From positions 248,001 through 312,000 of the forward strand of contig NZ_JAJSLX010000001.1 of NCBI RefSeq assembly GCF_021290925.1: DNA of 64,000 nucleotides, written 5' to 3'. Shown in pieces: positions 37,706-46,145 of the stretch; position 1 is the stretch's first letter, and each line of letters starts with the position of its first letter. A program made the translations under genes and the position numbers. This stretch comes from Sessilibacter corallicola. Its GTDB lineage: Bacteria; Pseudomonadota; Gammaproteobacteria; Pseudomonadales; Cellvibrionaceae. A model generated the notes under the pieces. That model did no database searches and was not told the origin of the DNA. It worked only from the letters and a program-made list of their open reading frames with translations.

Positions 37706-38575
37706 TACGACTACCTCGATTATTTTTATGGACTGAAGTTAAGCGCACCACTGTTGCTAATAGCGCAACTTTGAAATAGGCAATGAGATAAAAAGCCTTT
37801 CTCTATTTAAAATAATGATAAATAACTACAACAAAGCTAAACCCTTCTCTCAATATCAAAATATTGACACCTGCTTAACTCTTGTTGCAACCTTTTTTTA
37901 AAAATAAAAAAATAATTTAAAAGAACACTTTGAAATTATCAACACACCTGCCGTTTGATTTAAATCTAATAAAAAAATATTTAAATATTAAAAGAACAAT
38001 AAGCAATCAAACGCGTCATTTTCAACTCAGCTTAATAGATTAATAAAATAGAATTTACTATCTCACTAACGCTATTTATTACCGAACCGGCTCGAACACA
38101 ACAGAGTCAAAAACTATAAAAAAGAAACAATTTTACATTCACTTAACCGCATAAACTTTTTTTAAAAACGGAATAAAAGTACTCAAAGAACCAATAAAAA
38201 CCCTTATATGCATATAGGAATCTATCAATACCAGAAGCTAAAAAACGGAAAAGTTATAATGGACACACTGCTTTATAATTTTTATTTAATTTGTGAGTTG
38301 ACCACCAAAACATTTTTTACTGAGACACAGAAAAACATCTTACACAAATTCAATTTTGCTTTGCCAAACCTGAAAATCTATAACGGTTATAAATATACAC
38401 AAAACCATCACAAGAAATTCAAAATAAATCACAAAGAAGAAAAATGAAGGAAGAAATACGAAAAAATAGCAGGTAAAAAAGGAAGGAAATTAAGTTACCA
38501 ACAAGCCAATAATTTATTTCAGGAGAAAATACTGAGACTATTTACAGTTAATATTGGCTTGCCGGTTAAAAATAT
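37706..38575. other. Long AT-rich region upstream of the cold-shock gene
   Basis: 870 bp between hpt (stop at 38576) and csp (start at 37705), both leftward. It is very AT-rich. A 79-codon frame at 38208-38447 has lysine/asparagine-rich composition, no family features and no ribosome site; I regard it as chance. An inverted repeat lies just after hpt (38502-38561). Confidence 0.4.
38502..38561. repeat. Inverted repeat directly downstream of hpt
   Basis: Perfect 10-bp arms CAAGCCAATA / TATTGGCTTG (38502-38511 with 38552-38561), 40 nt apart, beginning 15 bp after the hpt stop. It could stabilise the 3' end of the nagZ-mscS-hpt transcript. Confidence 0.5.
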
Positions 38576-39136
38576 CTATTCGGAAACTGCGTAAATTCCC
38601 GGAAGATTACGGTAGAAGCTCTTGTAATCCATACCACAACCAAACACATAACGATCAGGCACATCCAAGCCTAAGTAATCTGCTTCTAAATTATTAATTC
38701 TTCTATCGTGCAATTTTCTTATTAACATTGCAGTCTTAACAGAACGGCACTCGTGACGCTTGCAATAGGAAATCAGTTCCGACAATGTCACACCTTCATC
38801 GAGAATATCATCAACAATGATTACATCACGCCCGGCGAGACTCATTTTAGGCTCAGCCAACCACTGAACATTCGCGCCGGTTGTTTTATTCGCGTATCGA
38901 GTGGCATGAATGTAATCCACTTGCATAGGAATACCTACTTTTGAAATTAGGCGCGCCGTTGTCATTAAACCGCCATTCATAACACATAAGACCAACGGAA
39001 TTTTATCGGCGTAATCACGTTCAATCTGTGTTGCCATTTCCGATAAGGCTTGATCGATAGCGTCACTGGAATGAATTAAATCTGCAGTGTTAAACACTGC
39101 CTGAGCTTCTTGGGCAATATTTTCGAAATCTGTCAC
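38576..39136 (-). CDS. hpt: Hypoxanthine-guanine phosphoribosyltransferase
   Basis: Purine salvage: hypoxanthine or guanine plus PRPP to IMP or GMP. 186 residues. The PRPP loop is VIIVDDILDEGVTLSEL, with CVMNGGLMTTARLISKV upstream and DRYVFGCGMDYKSFYRNLPG for base binding. The ATG overlaps the stop of the MscS-like gene by 4 bp (ATGA), so the two are translationally coupled. It is third in the nagZ-mscS-hpt unit. Confidence 0.94.
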   Translation of the reverse strand: MTDFENIAQEAQAVFNTADLIHSSDAIDQALSEMATQIERDYADKIPLVLCVMNGGLMTTARLISKVGIPMQVDYIHATRYANKTTGANVQWLAEPKMSLAGRDVIIVDDILDEGVTLSELISYCKRHECRSVKTAMLIRKLHDRRINNLEADYLGLDVPDRYVFGCGMDYKSFYRNLPGIYAVSE

Positions 39137-40260
39137 GAGCTTGATTCTTCTTTAAGTAATGTAAATTCAGGTGAGGAAAACTGCGGGAGACTATCGACAT
39201 GCAAAGTAGAGGTAGGAAAGGCAACTTCAGCTTTGTGATTATCAATAATTTCTAATACTTTAAATAAAACATCTTGTTTAACTTCGTGGAACTTCACCCA
39301 GTCGGTGGTTTTCGTCAAGGTGTAAACAAAAAAGTCCAATGAACTGGCAGCAAATTTGTTGAAGTTAACAATAATTACTAAATTTTGGTCGATCTCAGGG
39401 TGCTGCTCCAACATGCTACGCACATCTTTGATAATTGCTGGCAGCTTATTCGCGTCTTCGTATCGAACGCCTAAAGTTTCATAGATTCGACGATTGGTCA
39501 TTCGCGATGGGTTTTCAACGGATATTTGAGTAAAAACGGCATTCGGAATATACAAAGGGCGCTTATCAAAAGTACGAATACGCGTTAAACGCCAACCAAC
39601 ATTCTCAACCACCCCTTCGATTTCTTTATCGGGCGAGCGAATCCAATCACCGACTTGAAATGGTCGATCTAAATAAATCATCATTCCGCCAAAGAAATTT
39701 GACAGTAAATCTTTTGCCGCGAAACCAACGGCAATACCACCAATACCACCAAACGCTAAAATGCCGGAAACGCTGTAGCCTAATAATTGAAGAATAATTA
39801 ACCCAGCGGAAACGATAACGGAAATTCGGAGCAATTTACTGATTGCCGAGGCCGTGGTTTCGTCCATTTTTGTTCGGCCCAAGTCTTTGCTTTTGAGGGC
39901 CTGCTCAGCGCCATTGATACCGCGCACCAGAAACCAAGACAAAAATAGAATCAAACCAAAATCTTGGATAGTGTTAATAAAGAGAACAAAATCGGATGAG
40001 CGATCAGGATAAGGAACCGTGGCCAGAGTAACGCCGTAAAACAGTATCGCCATGTTTACCGGTTTGGAAAGCGCATGAACGAAAACATCATCCCACAAAT
40101 TCACCGACTGCTTGGCGTGCTCGGTGATTTTTTTAAACAGATGTCGAGAAATAAATACAGTACAAAAAGTCAGTAAGGTAATTAGAAACGTTTGTAGCAT
40201 CCAATTGGAAGAAATAGCTTCCATTAGCGGTACTATATTATTTGAGTAAAATTCTCCCAT
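39133..40260 (-). CDS. MscS-family mechanosensitive channel
   Basis: 375 residues. Several N-terminal membrane helices (FLITLLTFCTVFISRHLF; MAILFYGVTLATV; FGLILFLSWFLV; ISVIVSAGLIILQLLG) are followed by the pore helix with Gly/Ala packing (ILAFGGIGGIAVGFAAKDLLSNFFGGMMIY), the beta domain (PFQVGDWI ... EGVVENVGWRLTRIRTFDKRPLYIPNAVF) and the alpha/beta vestibule. It should open under membrane tension on osmotic downshift. It sits inside an operon with nagZ and hpt, which is odd for a channel but fits envelope maintenance. Confidence 0.93.
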   Translation of the reverse strand: MGEFYSNNIVPLMEAISSNWMLQTFLITLLTFCTVFISRHLFKKITEHAKQSVNLWDDVFVHALSKPVNMAILFYGVTLATVPYPDRSSDFVLFINTIQDFGLILFLSWFLVRGINGAEQALKSKDLGRTKMDETTASAISKLLRISVIVSAGLIILQLLGYSVSGILAFGGIGGIAVGFAAKDLLSNFFGGMMIYLDRPFQVGDWIRSPDKEIEGVVENVGWRLTRIRTFDKRPLYIPNAVFTQISVENPSRMTNRRIYETLGVRYEDANKLPAIIKDVRSMLEQHPEIDQNLVIIVNFNKFAASSLDFFVYTLTKTTDWVKFHEVKQDVLFKVLEIIDNHKAEVAFPTSTLHVDSLPQFSSPEFTLLKEESSS

Positions 40261-40286
40261 AATCTTTACGCTCTACAACAAACTCT

Positions 40287-41327
40287 TTAAAACTCGAAAG
40301 AGGACAACCAAGAAGAAATCTCTGAACGACGCAGCTTATCTTGATCAGAAGGAACATAAGTCTCGCTTTGCAGCAATTGTAACTTTCGCGAGTGAGCCTC
40401 ATCAGACGCCAAGCGATGAGGAATACCATCAATAACGTCATTCACCGCGCGTCGATTATTACAAAGAAGCAATAAATCACACCCCGCATCCAGAGCGGCT
40501 TGTGCCCGAGCCCGATAACCGCCGGGAATGTCTGCACCGTCCATATTGAGATCGTCACTGAAAATCAGTCCCGAAAATCCGTATTTATCGCGCAACAGAG
40601 TTTGCAACCAGTGTCGCGAAAATCCTACCGGATACTTATCAATACTAGTAAACGTAATGTGAGCTGGCATCACCGCCGCCAAAGCTTGTTGTTCGATGAG
40701 CGACAAAAACGGGATTAAATCGGTATGCTCAATATCAGAGAGGGATCGAGGATCAAGCGGTTTGGCAACGTGGCTATCCAGTGTGACTTGGCCGTGGCCA
40801 GGAAAGTGCTTTCCGGTCGCGCCCATACCGGTGGAGTTCATTCCTTTAATATAGGAATGCGCCAATTCGGTGGCAATCTGTGGGGAAGGCGAAAAAGAAC
40901 GGTTTGAAATTGCCGGGCATCGAGAATCATCGAGATCCAGAACCGGAGCCAAACTCAGATCGATCCCGACAGAGTGGATTTCACTGGCCATCAACCATCC
41001 GAGATCATAAGCTTTAACCAATGCTAATTGAGGGTCTTCGGCATAGAGGCTTCCCAAGACAGCTAACGGTGGCAAGCGAGTAACACCATTAAGCAAACGC
41101 TGAACGCGGCCACCCTCTTGGTCTATAACTATTAATAGTTGGCTATCGATAGCTTTTATCGATTCACACAACGCTTTTGTCTGCTCTACATCCGGCGTAT
41201 TGCGGGCGAACAGAATCACCCCGCCGACGGCAGGATGGCTGAGAAGTGCCTTATCTTCACATTCCAACTCAGGATTGGAGATATCAACAATTAGTGGGCC
41301 TCGGTGTGCGGGAACCTCGGTGCTCAT
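40287..41327 (-). CDS. nagZ: Beta-N-acetylhexosaminidase NagZ
   Basis: Cytosolic glycoside hydrolase family 3 enzyme of peptidoglycan recycling, cutting GlcNAc from anhydro-MurNAc-peptides. 346 residues from the ATG at 41327, which matches the family start (GPLIVDISNPELECEDKALL); a longer frame upstream is not needed. Motifs: VGGVILFARN, DQEGGRVQRL, the catalytic His/Asp loop KHFPGHGQVTLDSHVA, and the nucleophile in GLIFSDDLNMDGA. First gene of the nagZ-mscS-hpt unit, divergent from lexA. Confidence 0.95.
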   Translation of the reverse strand: MSTEVPAHRGPLIVDISNPELECEDKALLSHPAVGGVILFARNTPDVEQTKALCESIKAIDSQLLIVIDQEGGRVQRLLNGVTRLPPLAVLGSLYAEDPQLALVKAYDLGWLMASEIHSVGIDLSLAPVLDLDDSRCPAISNRSFSPSPQIATELAHSYIKGMNSTGMGATGKHFPGHGQVTLDSHVAKPLDPRSLSDIEHTDLIPFLSLIEQQALAAVMPAHITFTSIDKYPVGFSRHWLQTLLRDKYGFSGLIFSDDLNMDGADIPGGYRARAQAALDAGCDLLLLCNNRRAVNDVIDGIPHRLASDEAHSRKLQLLQSETYVPSDQDKLRRSEISSWLSSFEF

Positions 41328-41513
41328 CCAACTTAATCTCTTCGAATTACAACGCCGCCTATAGTAATGCGCGGCTGTGCAAGAATCTATCAAAAGACGA
41401 AAAAGCGGCGCACATTATAGCCTGCTGACCAAGGTGTCAACATTTTAACCAGCGTTAACAACCCGAGTGCATTGGAACGCTAATACTTCCTATTTAATGT
41501 CTGCTTTCACAAA

Positions 41514-41529
41514 CTGGTTGTACATACAG
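41514..41529. promoter_or_regulatory. LexA box 1 of lexA
   Basis: CTGGTTGTACATACAG, CTG-N10-CAG with an alternating core. It lies 175 bp upstream of the lexA start codon. Confidence 0.8.
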
Positions 41530-41536
41530 TAATTAT

Positions 41537-41568
41537 ACTGTATAAACTAACACTGTATAAACCAACAG
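41537..41568. promoter_or_regulatory. Duplicated LexA box (boxes 2 and 3) of lexA
   Basis: A 15-bp tandem duplication, ACTGTATAAACTAAC then ACTGTATAAACCAAC (41537-41551, 41552-41566). The right copy gives a full CTG-N10-CAG box (CTGTATAAACCAACAG, 41553-41568). The left copy ends in CAC instead of CAG (41538-41553) and would bind weakly. With box 1 this makes an autoregulated SOS promoter. Confidence 0.75.
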
Positions 41569-41703
41569 CGAAAAATAGACAGCACGCTAAGACTTTTATT
41601 AGCCACAAAATTGGCCGCAATTACCAACCTTAGCAACTCAGTAATTTCATTGAAGTTAATGGCTTATTACATTATCTATTAAGCACTATAAATTGGATCC
41701 AAC

Positions 41704-42312
41704 ATGATTAAGCTTACCGCTCGACAAGAACAAGTCCTTAACTTAATTAAAGAATACGTTGACGATACTGGCTACCCACCTACCCGTGCTGAAATTGCCA
41801 AATCTTTAGGATTTCGCTCAGCAAACGCCGCCGAAGAACATCTTAGAGCACTCGAACGAAAAGGCGCTATCGAAATGGTTCCCGGTGCCTCGCGCGGCAT
41901 TCGACTTCCGGAAGCACAGCAAACTGGCATTCCGATTATTGGTATGGTCGCAGCCGGTTTTCCAATTTTAGCCCAAGAAAATATTGAAAATTACTGCAAC
42001 ATTAACGACAGCTTTTTTTCACCAGCAGCAAACTACTTTCTTCGCGTTCGAGGAATGAGTATGAAAAATGTTGGTATTCTCGATGGCGACCTACTAGCCG
42101 TTCACAAAACAACGCAAGTTCGCACCGGCCAAATTGTTGTTGCCCGAATTGAAGAAGAAGTTACGGTAAAACGCTTAAAGCGTGGCAAGAGCAAAAACAT
42201 CGTTGAGCTGCTCCCTGAAAATGAAGACTTCGATGTCATCAAGGTTGATCTGAGAGAACAGCAGTTTTCTATAGAAGGCCTCAGTGTTGGCGTTATTCGT
42301 CAAGGCCAATAA
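41704..42312 (+). CDS. lexA: SOS repressor LexA
   Basis: 202 residues. The N-terminal winged helix ([51 protein letters not shown]) binds SOS boxes. The autocleavage site Ala84-Gly85 is in GMVAAGFPI, with catalytic Ser119 (VRGMSMKN) and Lys156 (VTVKRLKR), all at E. coli numbering. Complete and presumably RecA-responsive. It is preceded by three LexA-box-like sites and followed 32 bp later by sulA. Confidence 0.98.
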   Translation: MIKLTARQEQVLNLIKEYVDDTGYPPTRAEIAKSLGFRSANAAEEHLRALERKGAIEMVPGASRGIRLPEAQQTGIPIIGMVAAGFPILAQENIENYCNINDSFFSPAANYFLRVRGMSMKNVGILDGDLLAVHKTTQVRTGQIVVARIEEEVTVKRLKRGKSKNIVELLPENEDFDVIKVDLREQQFSIEGLSVGVIRQGQ

Positions 42313-42344
42313 TTTTCTTATTTAAAATATTAGGAGATTTAAAC

Positions 42345-42848
42345 ATGCAGATATACGATCAGCTTTCTTTACTCTCCTCTAACACGACCAATTCGAGAGT
42401 AAGTCCTATACATTCGGCATTTGCTAAAAACATTCAAAAAAAGCAAAACCTAAAAAACAAAACCGCTAGCAAGCCGTCTTCTCATTGTAGAAGTCATATT
42501 ACTGAATTGGTCATTTCAAAATTCTGTTCCAATCTGGAACAAATGCTCTTACCCATGTTGAGCTTCCAAACCCAGTCAAACAATAACCGCTGGGTTACTT
42601 GGGTATCCAACAACACCATCGATAAAAATTTATTGCTCGACTTCGGTGTTGAATTGGATTTTCTAAGAATGATTTATCCGAAAAACCAAACCGATTTATT
42701 CTCTTTAACATCTAAAGCGTTATCAACAGGAAACAGTCAATGCGTTGTTTCTATTTTTGACTCTATTACCGAGCAACAACGTATTGAATTAAATAAAGCT
42801 GCAGAATTAGGTCAATGTACTGGTATTTTGGTAACACTGAGAAATTAA
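42345..42848 (+). CDS. sulA: SulA-family cell-division inhibitor
   Basis: 167 residues. The SulA/RecA-like C-terminal half is clear: RWVTWVSNNTIDKNLLLDFG, MIYPKNQTDLFSLTSKALSTGNSQCVVSIF and ITEQQRIELNKAAELGQCTGILVTL. SulA caps FtsZ to stop septation during SOS. The N-terminal 50 residues are basic and low-complexity and do not match E. coli. It has no LexA box of its own, so it should be expressed from the lexA promoter as in Pseudomonas, where the two genes are also neighbours. AGGAGA serves as ribosome site. Confidence 0.9.
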   Translation: MQIYDQLSLLSSNTTNSRVSPIHSAFAKNIQKKQNLKNKTASKPSSHCRSHITELVISKFCSNLEQMLLPMLSFQTQSNNNRWVTWVSNNTIDKNLLLDFGVELDFLRMIYPKNQTDLFSLTSKALSTGNSQCVVSIFDSITEQQRIELNKAAELGQCTGILVTLRN

Positions 42849-43297
42849 TTCAGCACACACACTTAATTAAACACATTGAACCAATTCAACTTACCAACTT
42901 AACTCAACGCACCGACTGTGTACTATACCAGTCCTAGATTTCGCTGAATTTTTAAAAATTATTTTAAAATATAAGGTTGTTTTTAATTTTTAGTTTATCA
43001 ACGCAATCAACGTTAATTCTGTTTACACCATTACTTTTTTGAGTGGCTGCATTTCAAATACCTAGCCGCACATTTATTTCCTGGAACTTAACTTACAGAA
43101 AATAAATAATATCAGTCATGCAAAATAGCCGTACGCCTAACCCAATATCTCTCCTAAATGGCGACAAGCTGTAGCCATCGCTAAAGCCGATTAAATCGGG
43201 TAAACACAGCTTAGGTTGATTTGTGACCTTCTTGTGAGGACTTTAATAAGATCAATATCAATAATGAGTTAATACTGTTTTTGTTAAGAGACTCACC
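42849..43297. other. AT-rich gap between sulA and the DUF1223 gene
   Basis: 449 bp, AT-rich. A small CCGAT-TAA-ATCGG hairpin lies near 43189. It presumably holds the promoter of the DUF1223 gene. Nothing else was seen. Confidence 0.35.
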
Positions 43298-44062
43298 ATG
43301 AAAACTTTGGCTGTTCTATTCGCTACGTTGTTTGCCACATACAGCTTTGCTCAACAGACGTTGAAAGACTTGAATGCAGACTTGGTAAGCCAAGATAAAG
43401 CTCCGCTGATGATCGAGCTATTCACCTCCGAAGGCTGTCATAGCTGCCCTCGCGCCGACAAATGGCTTAGGAAACTTAACAACACTGAAGGCCTTTGGAC
43501 GGAATACGTTCCTATGGCATTCCATGTTGACTACTGGAACTACCTCGGCTGGCCCGATCGCTTCTCGTCAAAGTCTTACTCTCATCGTCAACGAAAGTAC
43601 CAACGTGACGGCCAGGTCAATTCTGTGTACACCCCTGGCTTTGTCGTTTCTGGACAAGAATGGCGAGGTTGGTTCTCCAATCCTTCACTTCAATTTCTAC
43701 AACAACGCGTAATTACACCCACTACACCAGAATCGTTAACACTTGAGGTCGAAGATGGTTATTACCGTTTAGCATTTGATGGTGATGGATCCGAAATAGG
43801 CGGTGCTAATGTGGTCTTATTAGGAATGGGAGTAAAAACCGATGTTAAACGAGGTGAAAATCGCGGCAAATTGCTAGAGCATGATTTTGTTGTCCTCGAT
43901 TGGCAAAAACTAGACAACCAAACTACCCAATGGTCCGGCGTATTAAATGATGAATTTGATTCAGAAGTCAGCGCTTACGCAATTGTAGGCTGGGTCGAAA
44001 ATCCAAACGTGAATGAACCTCAGAAGATTGTGGCTGGATTTTTATCCTCCCCAGGTAATTAA
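43298..44062 (+). CDS. DUF1223 thioredoxin-like secreted protein
   Basis: 254 residues. Signal peptide about 1-18 (LAVLFATLFATYSFAQ). The DUF1223 core includes MIELFTSEGCHSCPRADKWL (CxxC at about 47-50), VPMAFHVDYWNYLGWPDRFS, SHRQRKYQ and SVYTPGFVVSGQEWRGW, a thioredoxin-like fold with a redox-capable cysteine pair. It should act in the periplasm; partner and substrate are unknown. A good terminator follows. Confidence 0.92.
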   Translation: MKTLAVLFATLFATYSFAQQTLKDLNADLVSQDKAPLMIELFTSEGCHSCPRADKWLRKLNNTEGLWTEYVPMAFHVDYWNYLGWPDRFSSKSYSHRQRKYQRDGQVNSVYTPGFVVSGQEWRGWFSNPSLQFLQQRVITPTTPESLTLEVEDGYYRLAFDGDGSEIGGANVVLLGMGVKTDVKRGENRGKLLEHDFVVLDWQKLDNQTTQWSGVLNDEFDSEVSAYAIVGWVENPNVNEPQKIVAGFLSSPGN

Positions 44063-44104
44063 CAAACTTTAGTTGTTCATTAGCGTTAAATAAGTTGGAG
44101 CATT

Positions 44105-44136
44105 AGGAAAAGCTGAATCAGTTTTTCCTATTTTTT
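44105..44136 (+). terminator. Rho-independent terminator of the DUF1223 gene
   Basis: AGGAAAAGCTG-AAT-CAGTTTTTCCT (44105-44129), 11-bp stem with one G.U pair and a 3-nt loop, followed by ATTTTTT. Confidence 0.88.
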
Positions 44137-44152
44137 GAACTCCTTAAACATT

Positions 44153-44185
44153 TAAGTGCTGTTTACAGCGTGTAAACAGCACTTA
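44153..44185. repeat. Perfect 15-bp inverted repeat upstream of the urc cluster
   Basis: TAAGTGCTGTTTACA-GCG-TGTAAACAGCACTTA. All 15 pairs match and the loop is 3 nt. No T run follows, so it is not a usual terminator. It is 17 bp past the DUF1223 terminator and 680 bp before urc1. It could be an operator or an mRNA element. Confidence 0.75.
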
Positions 44186-44864
44186 TAAATGTCACCGTTT
44201 TTGCCTTCATAAAAGTTAGCTATCTAATTGCTTAAAAATACAAGCATATGTCGCAAACTGATAAAACACTGGCAATAACAAATTAAAAATATCTTAAAAT
44301 TCATTTATCTATTCGATTTTGTATTTAAAAAAACATTCCGCCTGTCTAAAACCCATTTAAATTTCTTTGAATTCGAATTTATCTGAGTAATAACTCTTAC
44401 AGAACGTCTAGTGTCAAATAGCTTGTAAACTACAACGATGTTAGGAAGTCTAATGAGTCGAGGTTATTTTTATGAATCCGGCTTTATAATCTCCATAATT
44501 GAACCTTGAAATTTTTCAGTTAAATATCAATTTACAATTTAATTGAATCAAAATATATTTTAAGGTGAACTGCATTTATTAACGCTAAGCTATTGAAATT
44601 ATTAAAAAAGAGAAAACATTACTTTTACATTCAAATTTTCAACGAATTAATTATTCTGCGTTGTTTTATTGCGAATTCAAAATTGTCATCAAATTCATTA
44701 ACAATGGATTGGCTGCGTTAAACCACTAAGTTAGCACCTGGTAGAATCTGACAGCTATACTGAAAAAGTGCTTGTTCTAGTTGACCGCAAATAGTTAATC
44801 GGTTAAGTTTTGATTTCTGTTTCATCCATCGCATTAGCCAGTCGTAGCTAGGGAGAGGTGAGTT
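44186..44864 (+). other. Long upstream region of the urc cluster
   Basis: 679 AT-rich bp. A weak candidate promoter (TTGACC 44781-44786, TTAAGT 44803-44808, 16-bp spacing) would start the transcript about 50 bp before urc1. An 18-codon ORF with an AGGAAG site (ATG at 44452) is present but has no clear meaning. No convincing riboswitch was recognised. Confidence 0.35.
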
Positions 44865-46142
44865 ATGAGTATTGATATTAAATCGGGGCACCAAGCCAAA
44901 TCTGGAATAAACCATATTCGATTAACATCGCACAAAATCGATTTGCCAAGCGTTCCTCAAATTAAATGGGGCGCTCAAGATCCAATGGAGCGAGGCCCAG
45001 TGGTGGGTACGGTTTCTGAGCGTGAGAACAGAAACTGTATCGGCAGTCACAGCGGCAGCTACACGATCTATCGCGCACTCTCCATCGCCTCCGGTAAATT
45101 TTCACCCAGCCACCGACCTGATTTAAACAATACCGAACCCACCGACAGCATTGAACCGCAACCTTCCTGGTTTGAGCCCGATCGAATCATTTCTCTAGAT
45201 CCTTGGGGTGCGAACGTAGCACGTGACTTCCACAGCTACCTGGATCAAGGCTATAACATTCAACCCACCATTGCGGTTACACAAGCTCGCTTGCAACTGC
45301 CAGAAATCCGCGAAGCGATGGCCGCGGGAAGACTGCAAGCGGATGAGAAATTCGTTACCGCAAACGGCGATGTCAAAGTTACAAAGGTCGCAATTGACCC
45401 AGTTTGGCACCTACCCAGTGTTGCCAAACGCTTTGGTTTAGAAGAGTCAGAACTTCGAAAAATTCTTTTCAAAGAAACTGGCGGCATGTTCCCTGAATTA
45501 GTGACTCGTTCCGATTTGAAAGTGTTGCTCCCGCCAATTGGAAGTACAACCGCTTACATTTTTGGCAACATAAAAGACCTATCAAACACCGACGTTGAAC
45601 TGACTTGCCGCGTTCACGATGAATGCAACGGCTCGGATGTGTTTGGCTCCGACATCTGTACCTGTCGACCTTATTTAACATACGGTATAGAAGACGCTGT
45701 TCGAACGGCACAACGTGGCGGCGTTGGATTAATCGTTTATTTCCGAAAAGAAGGTAGAGCACTTGGAGAAGTGACCAAATTTTTGGTTTACAACGCACGC
45801 AAACGCCAAAAAGGCGGCGACAGTGCTGCAACCTATTTTGAGCGAACCGAATGCGTCGCTGGTGTTCAGGATGCACGATTCCAAGAATTAATGCCGGATG
45901 TTTTGCATTTATTTGGCATTAAGAAAATTCACAATCTTCACTCCATGAGTAACATGAAATACGACGCTATCGCCAACAGCGGCATTGAAGTTGTGAATCG
46001 TCTAAGCATTCCACCTGAATTAATTCCCGATGACGCACAAGTTGAAATTGAAGCTAAGAAAGCTGCTGGCTACTTTACCGATGGTGAAGTTAAATCTGGC
46101 GAAACGTTAGAAAACGTTAAAGGCCGTGACCTGGAAGAATAA
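44865..46142 (+). CDS. urc1: Urc1-type GTP cyclohydrolase II-like protein (uracil catabolism)
   Basis: 425 residues, about twice the length of RibA. The C-terminal half is GTP cyclohydrolase II-like. Zinc ligands Cys254, Cys265 and Cys267 in RVHDECNGSDVFGSDICTCR have the same spacing as in RibA, and FRKEGRALGEVTKF (about 293-306) matches the RibA RQEGRGIG segment. The long N-terminal half (RGPVVGTVSERENRNCIGSHSGSY; SLDPWGANVARDF) is specific to the fungal Urc1/urg1 group. No ribBD or other riboflavin genes are near, while the next three genes are Urc4/DUF1688, a UPRT and a uridine kinase. By analogy with yeast it should open the uracil ring at the nucleotide level. GGAGAGGTGAG is a strong ribosome site. 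Confidence 0.85.
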   Translation: MSIDIKSGHQAKSGINHIRLTSHKIDLPSVPQIKWGAQDPMERGPVVGTVSERENRNCIGSHSGSYTIYRALSIASGKFSPSHRPDLNNTEPTDSIEPQPSWFEPDRIISLDPWGANVARDFHSYLDQGYNIQPTIAVTQARLQLPEIREAMAAGRLQADEKFVTANGDVKVTKVAIDPVWHLPSVAKRFGLEESELRKILFKETGGMFPELVTRSDLKVLLPPIGSTTAYIFGNIKDLSNTDVELTCRVHDECNGSDVFGSDICTCRPYLTYGIEDAVRTAQRGGVGLIVYFRKEGRALGEVTKFLVYNARKRQKGGDSAATYFERTECVAGVQDARFQELMPDVLHLFGIKKIHNLHSMSNMKYDAIANSGIEVVNRLSIPPELIPDDAQVEIEAKKAAGYFTDGEVKSGETLENVKGRDLEE

Positions 46143-46145
46143 TTT

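Larger units (their letters stand above)
41328..41703. other. Divergent nagZ-lexA control region
   Basis: 376 bp between the divergent starts. It holds two LexA boxes and one degenerate box (41514-41568), 185-240 bp from the nagZ start and 135-190 bp from the lexA start. The lexA leader is therefore relatively long. Confidence 0.6.

Noticed and set aside
38208-38447. 79-codon ORF in the AT-rich gap upstream of the cold-shock gene
   Set aside because: Composition is that of random AT-rich sequence (Lys, Asn, Tyr, Phe), there is no ribosome site and no family feature.
44153-44185. Reading the 15-bp inverted repeat as a LacI/PurR-type operator
   Set aside because: LacI-family operators have the arms in the order TGTAAAC-GTTTACA with a central CG. 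Here the arms are the other way round.
44438-44509. Short ORF in the urc upstream region as a leader peptide
   Set aside because: An AGGAAG precedes the inner ATG at 44452, but the peptide has no run of regulatory codons and no attenuator hairpin follows.
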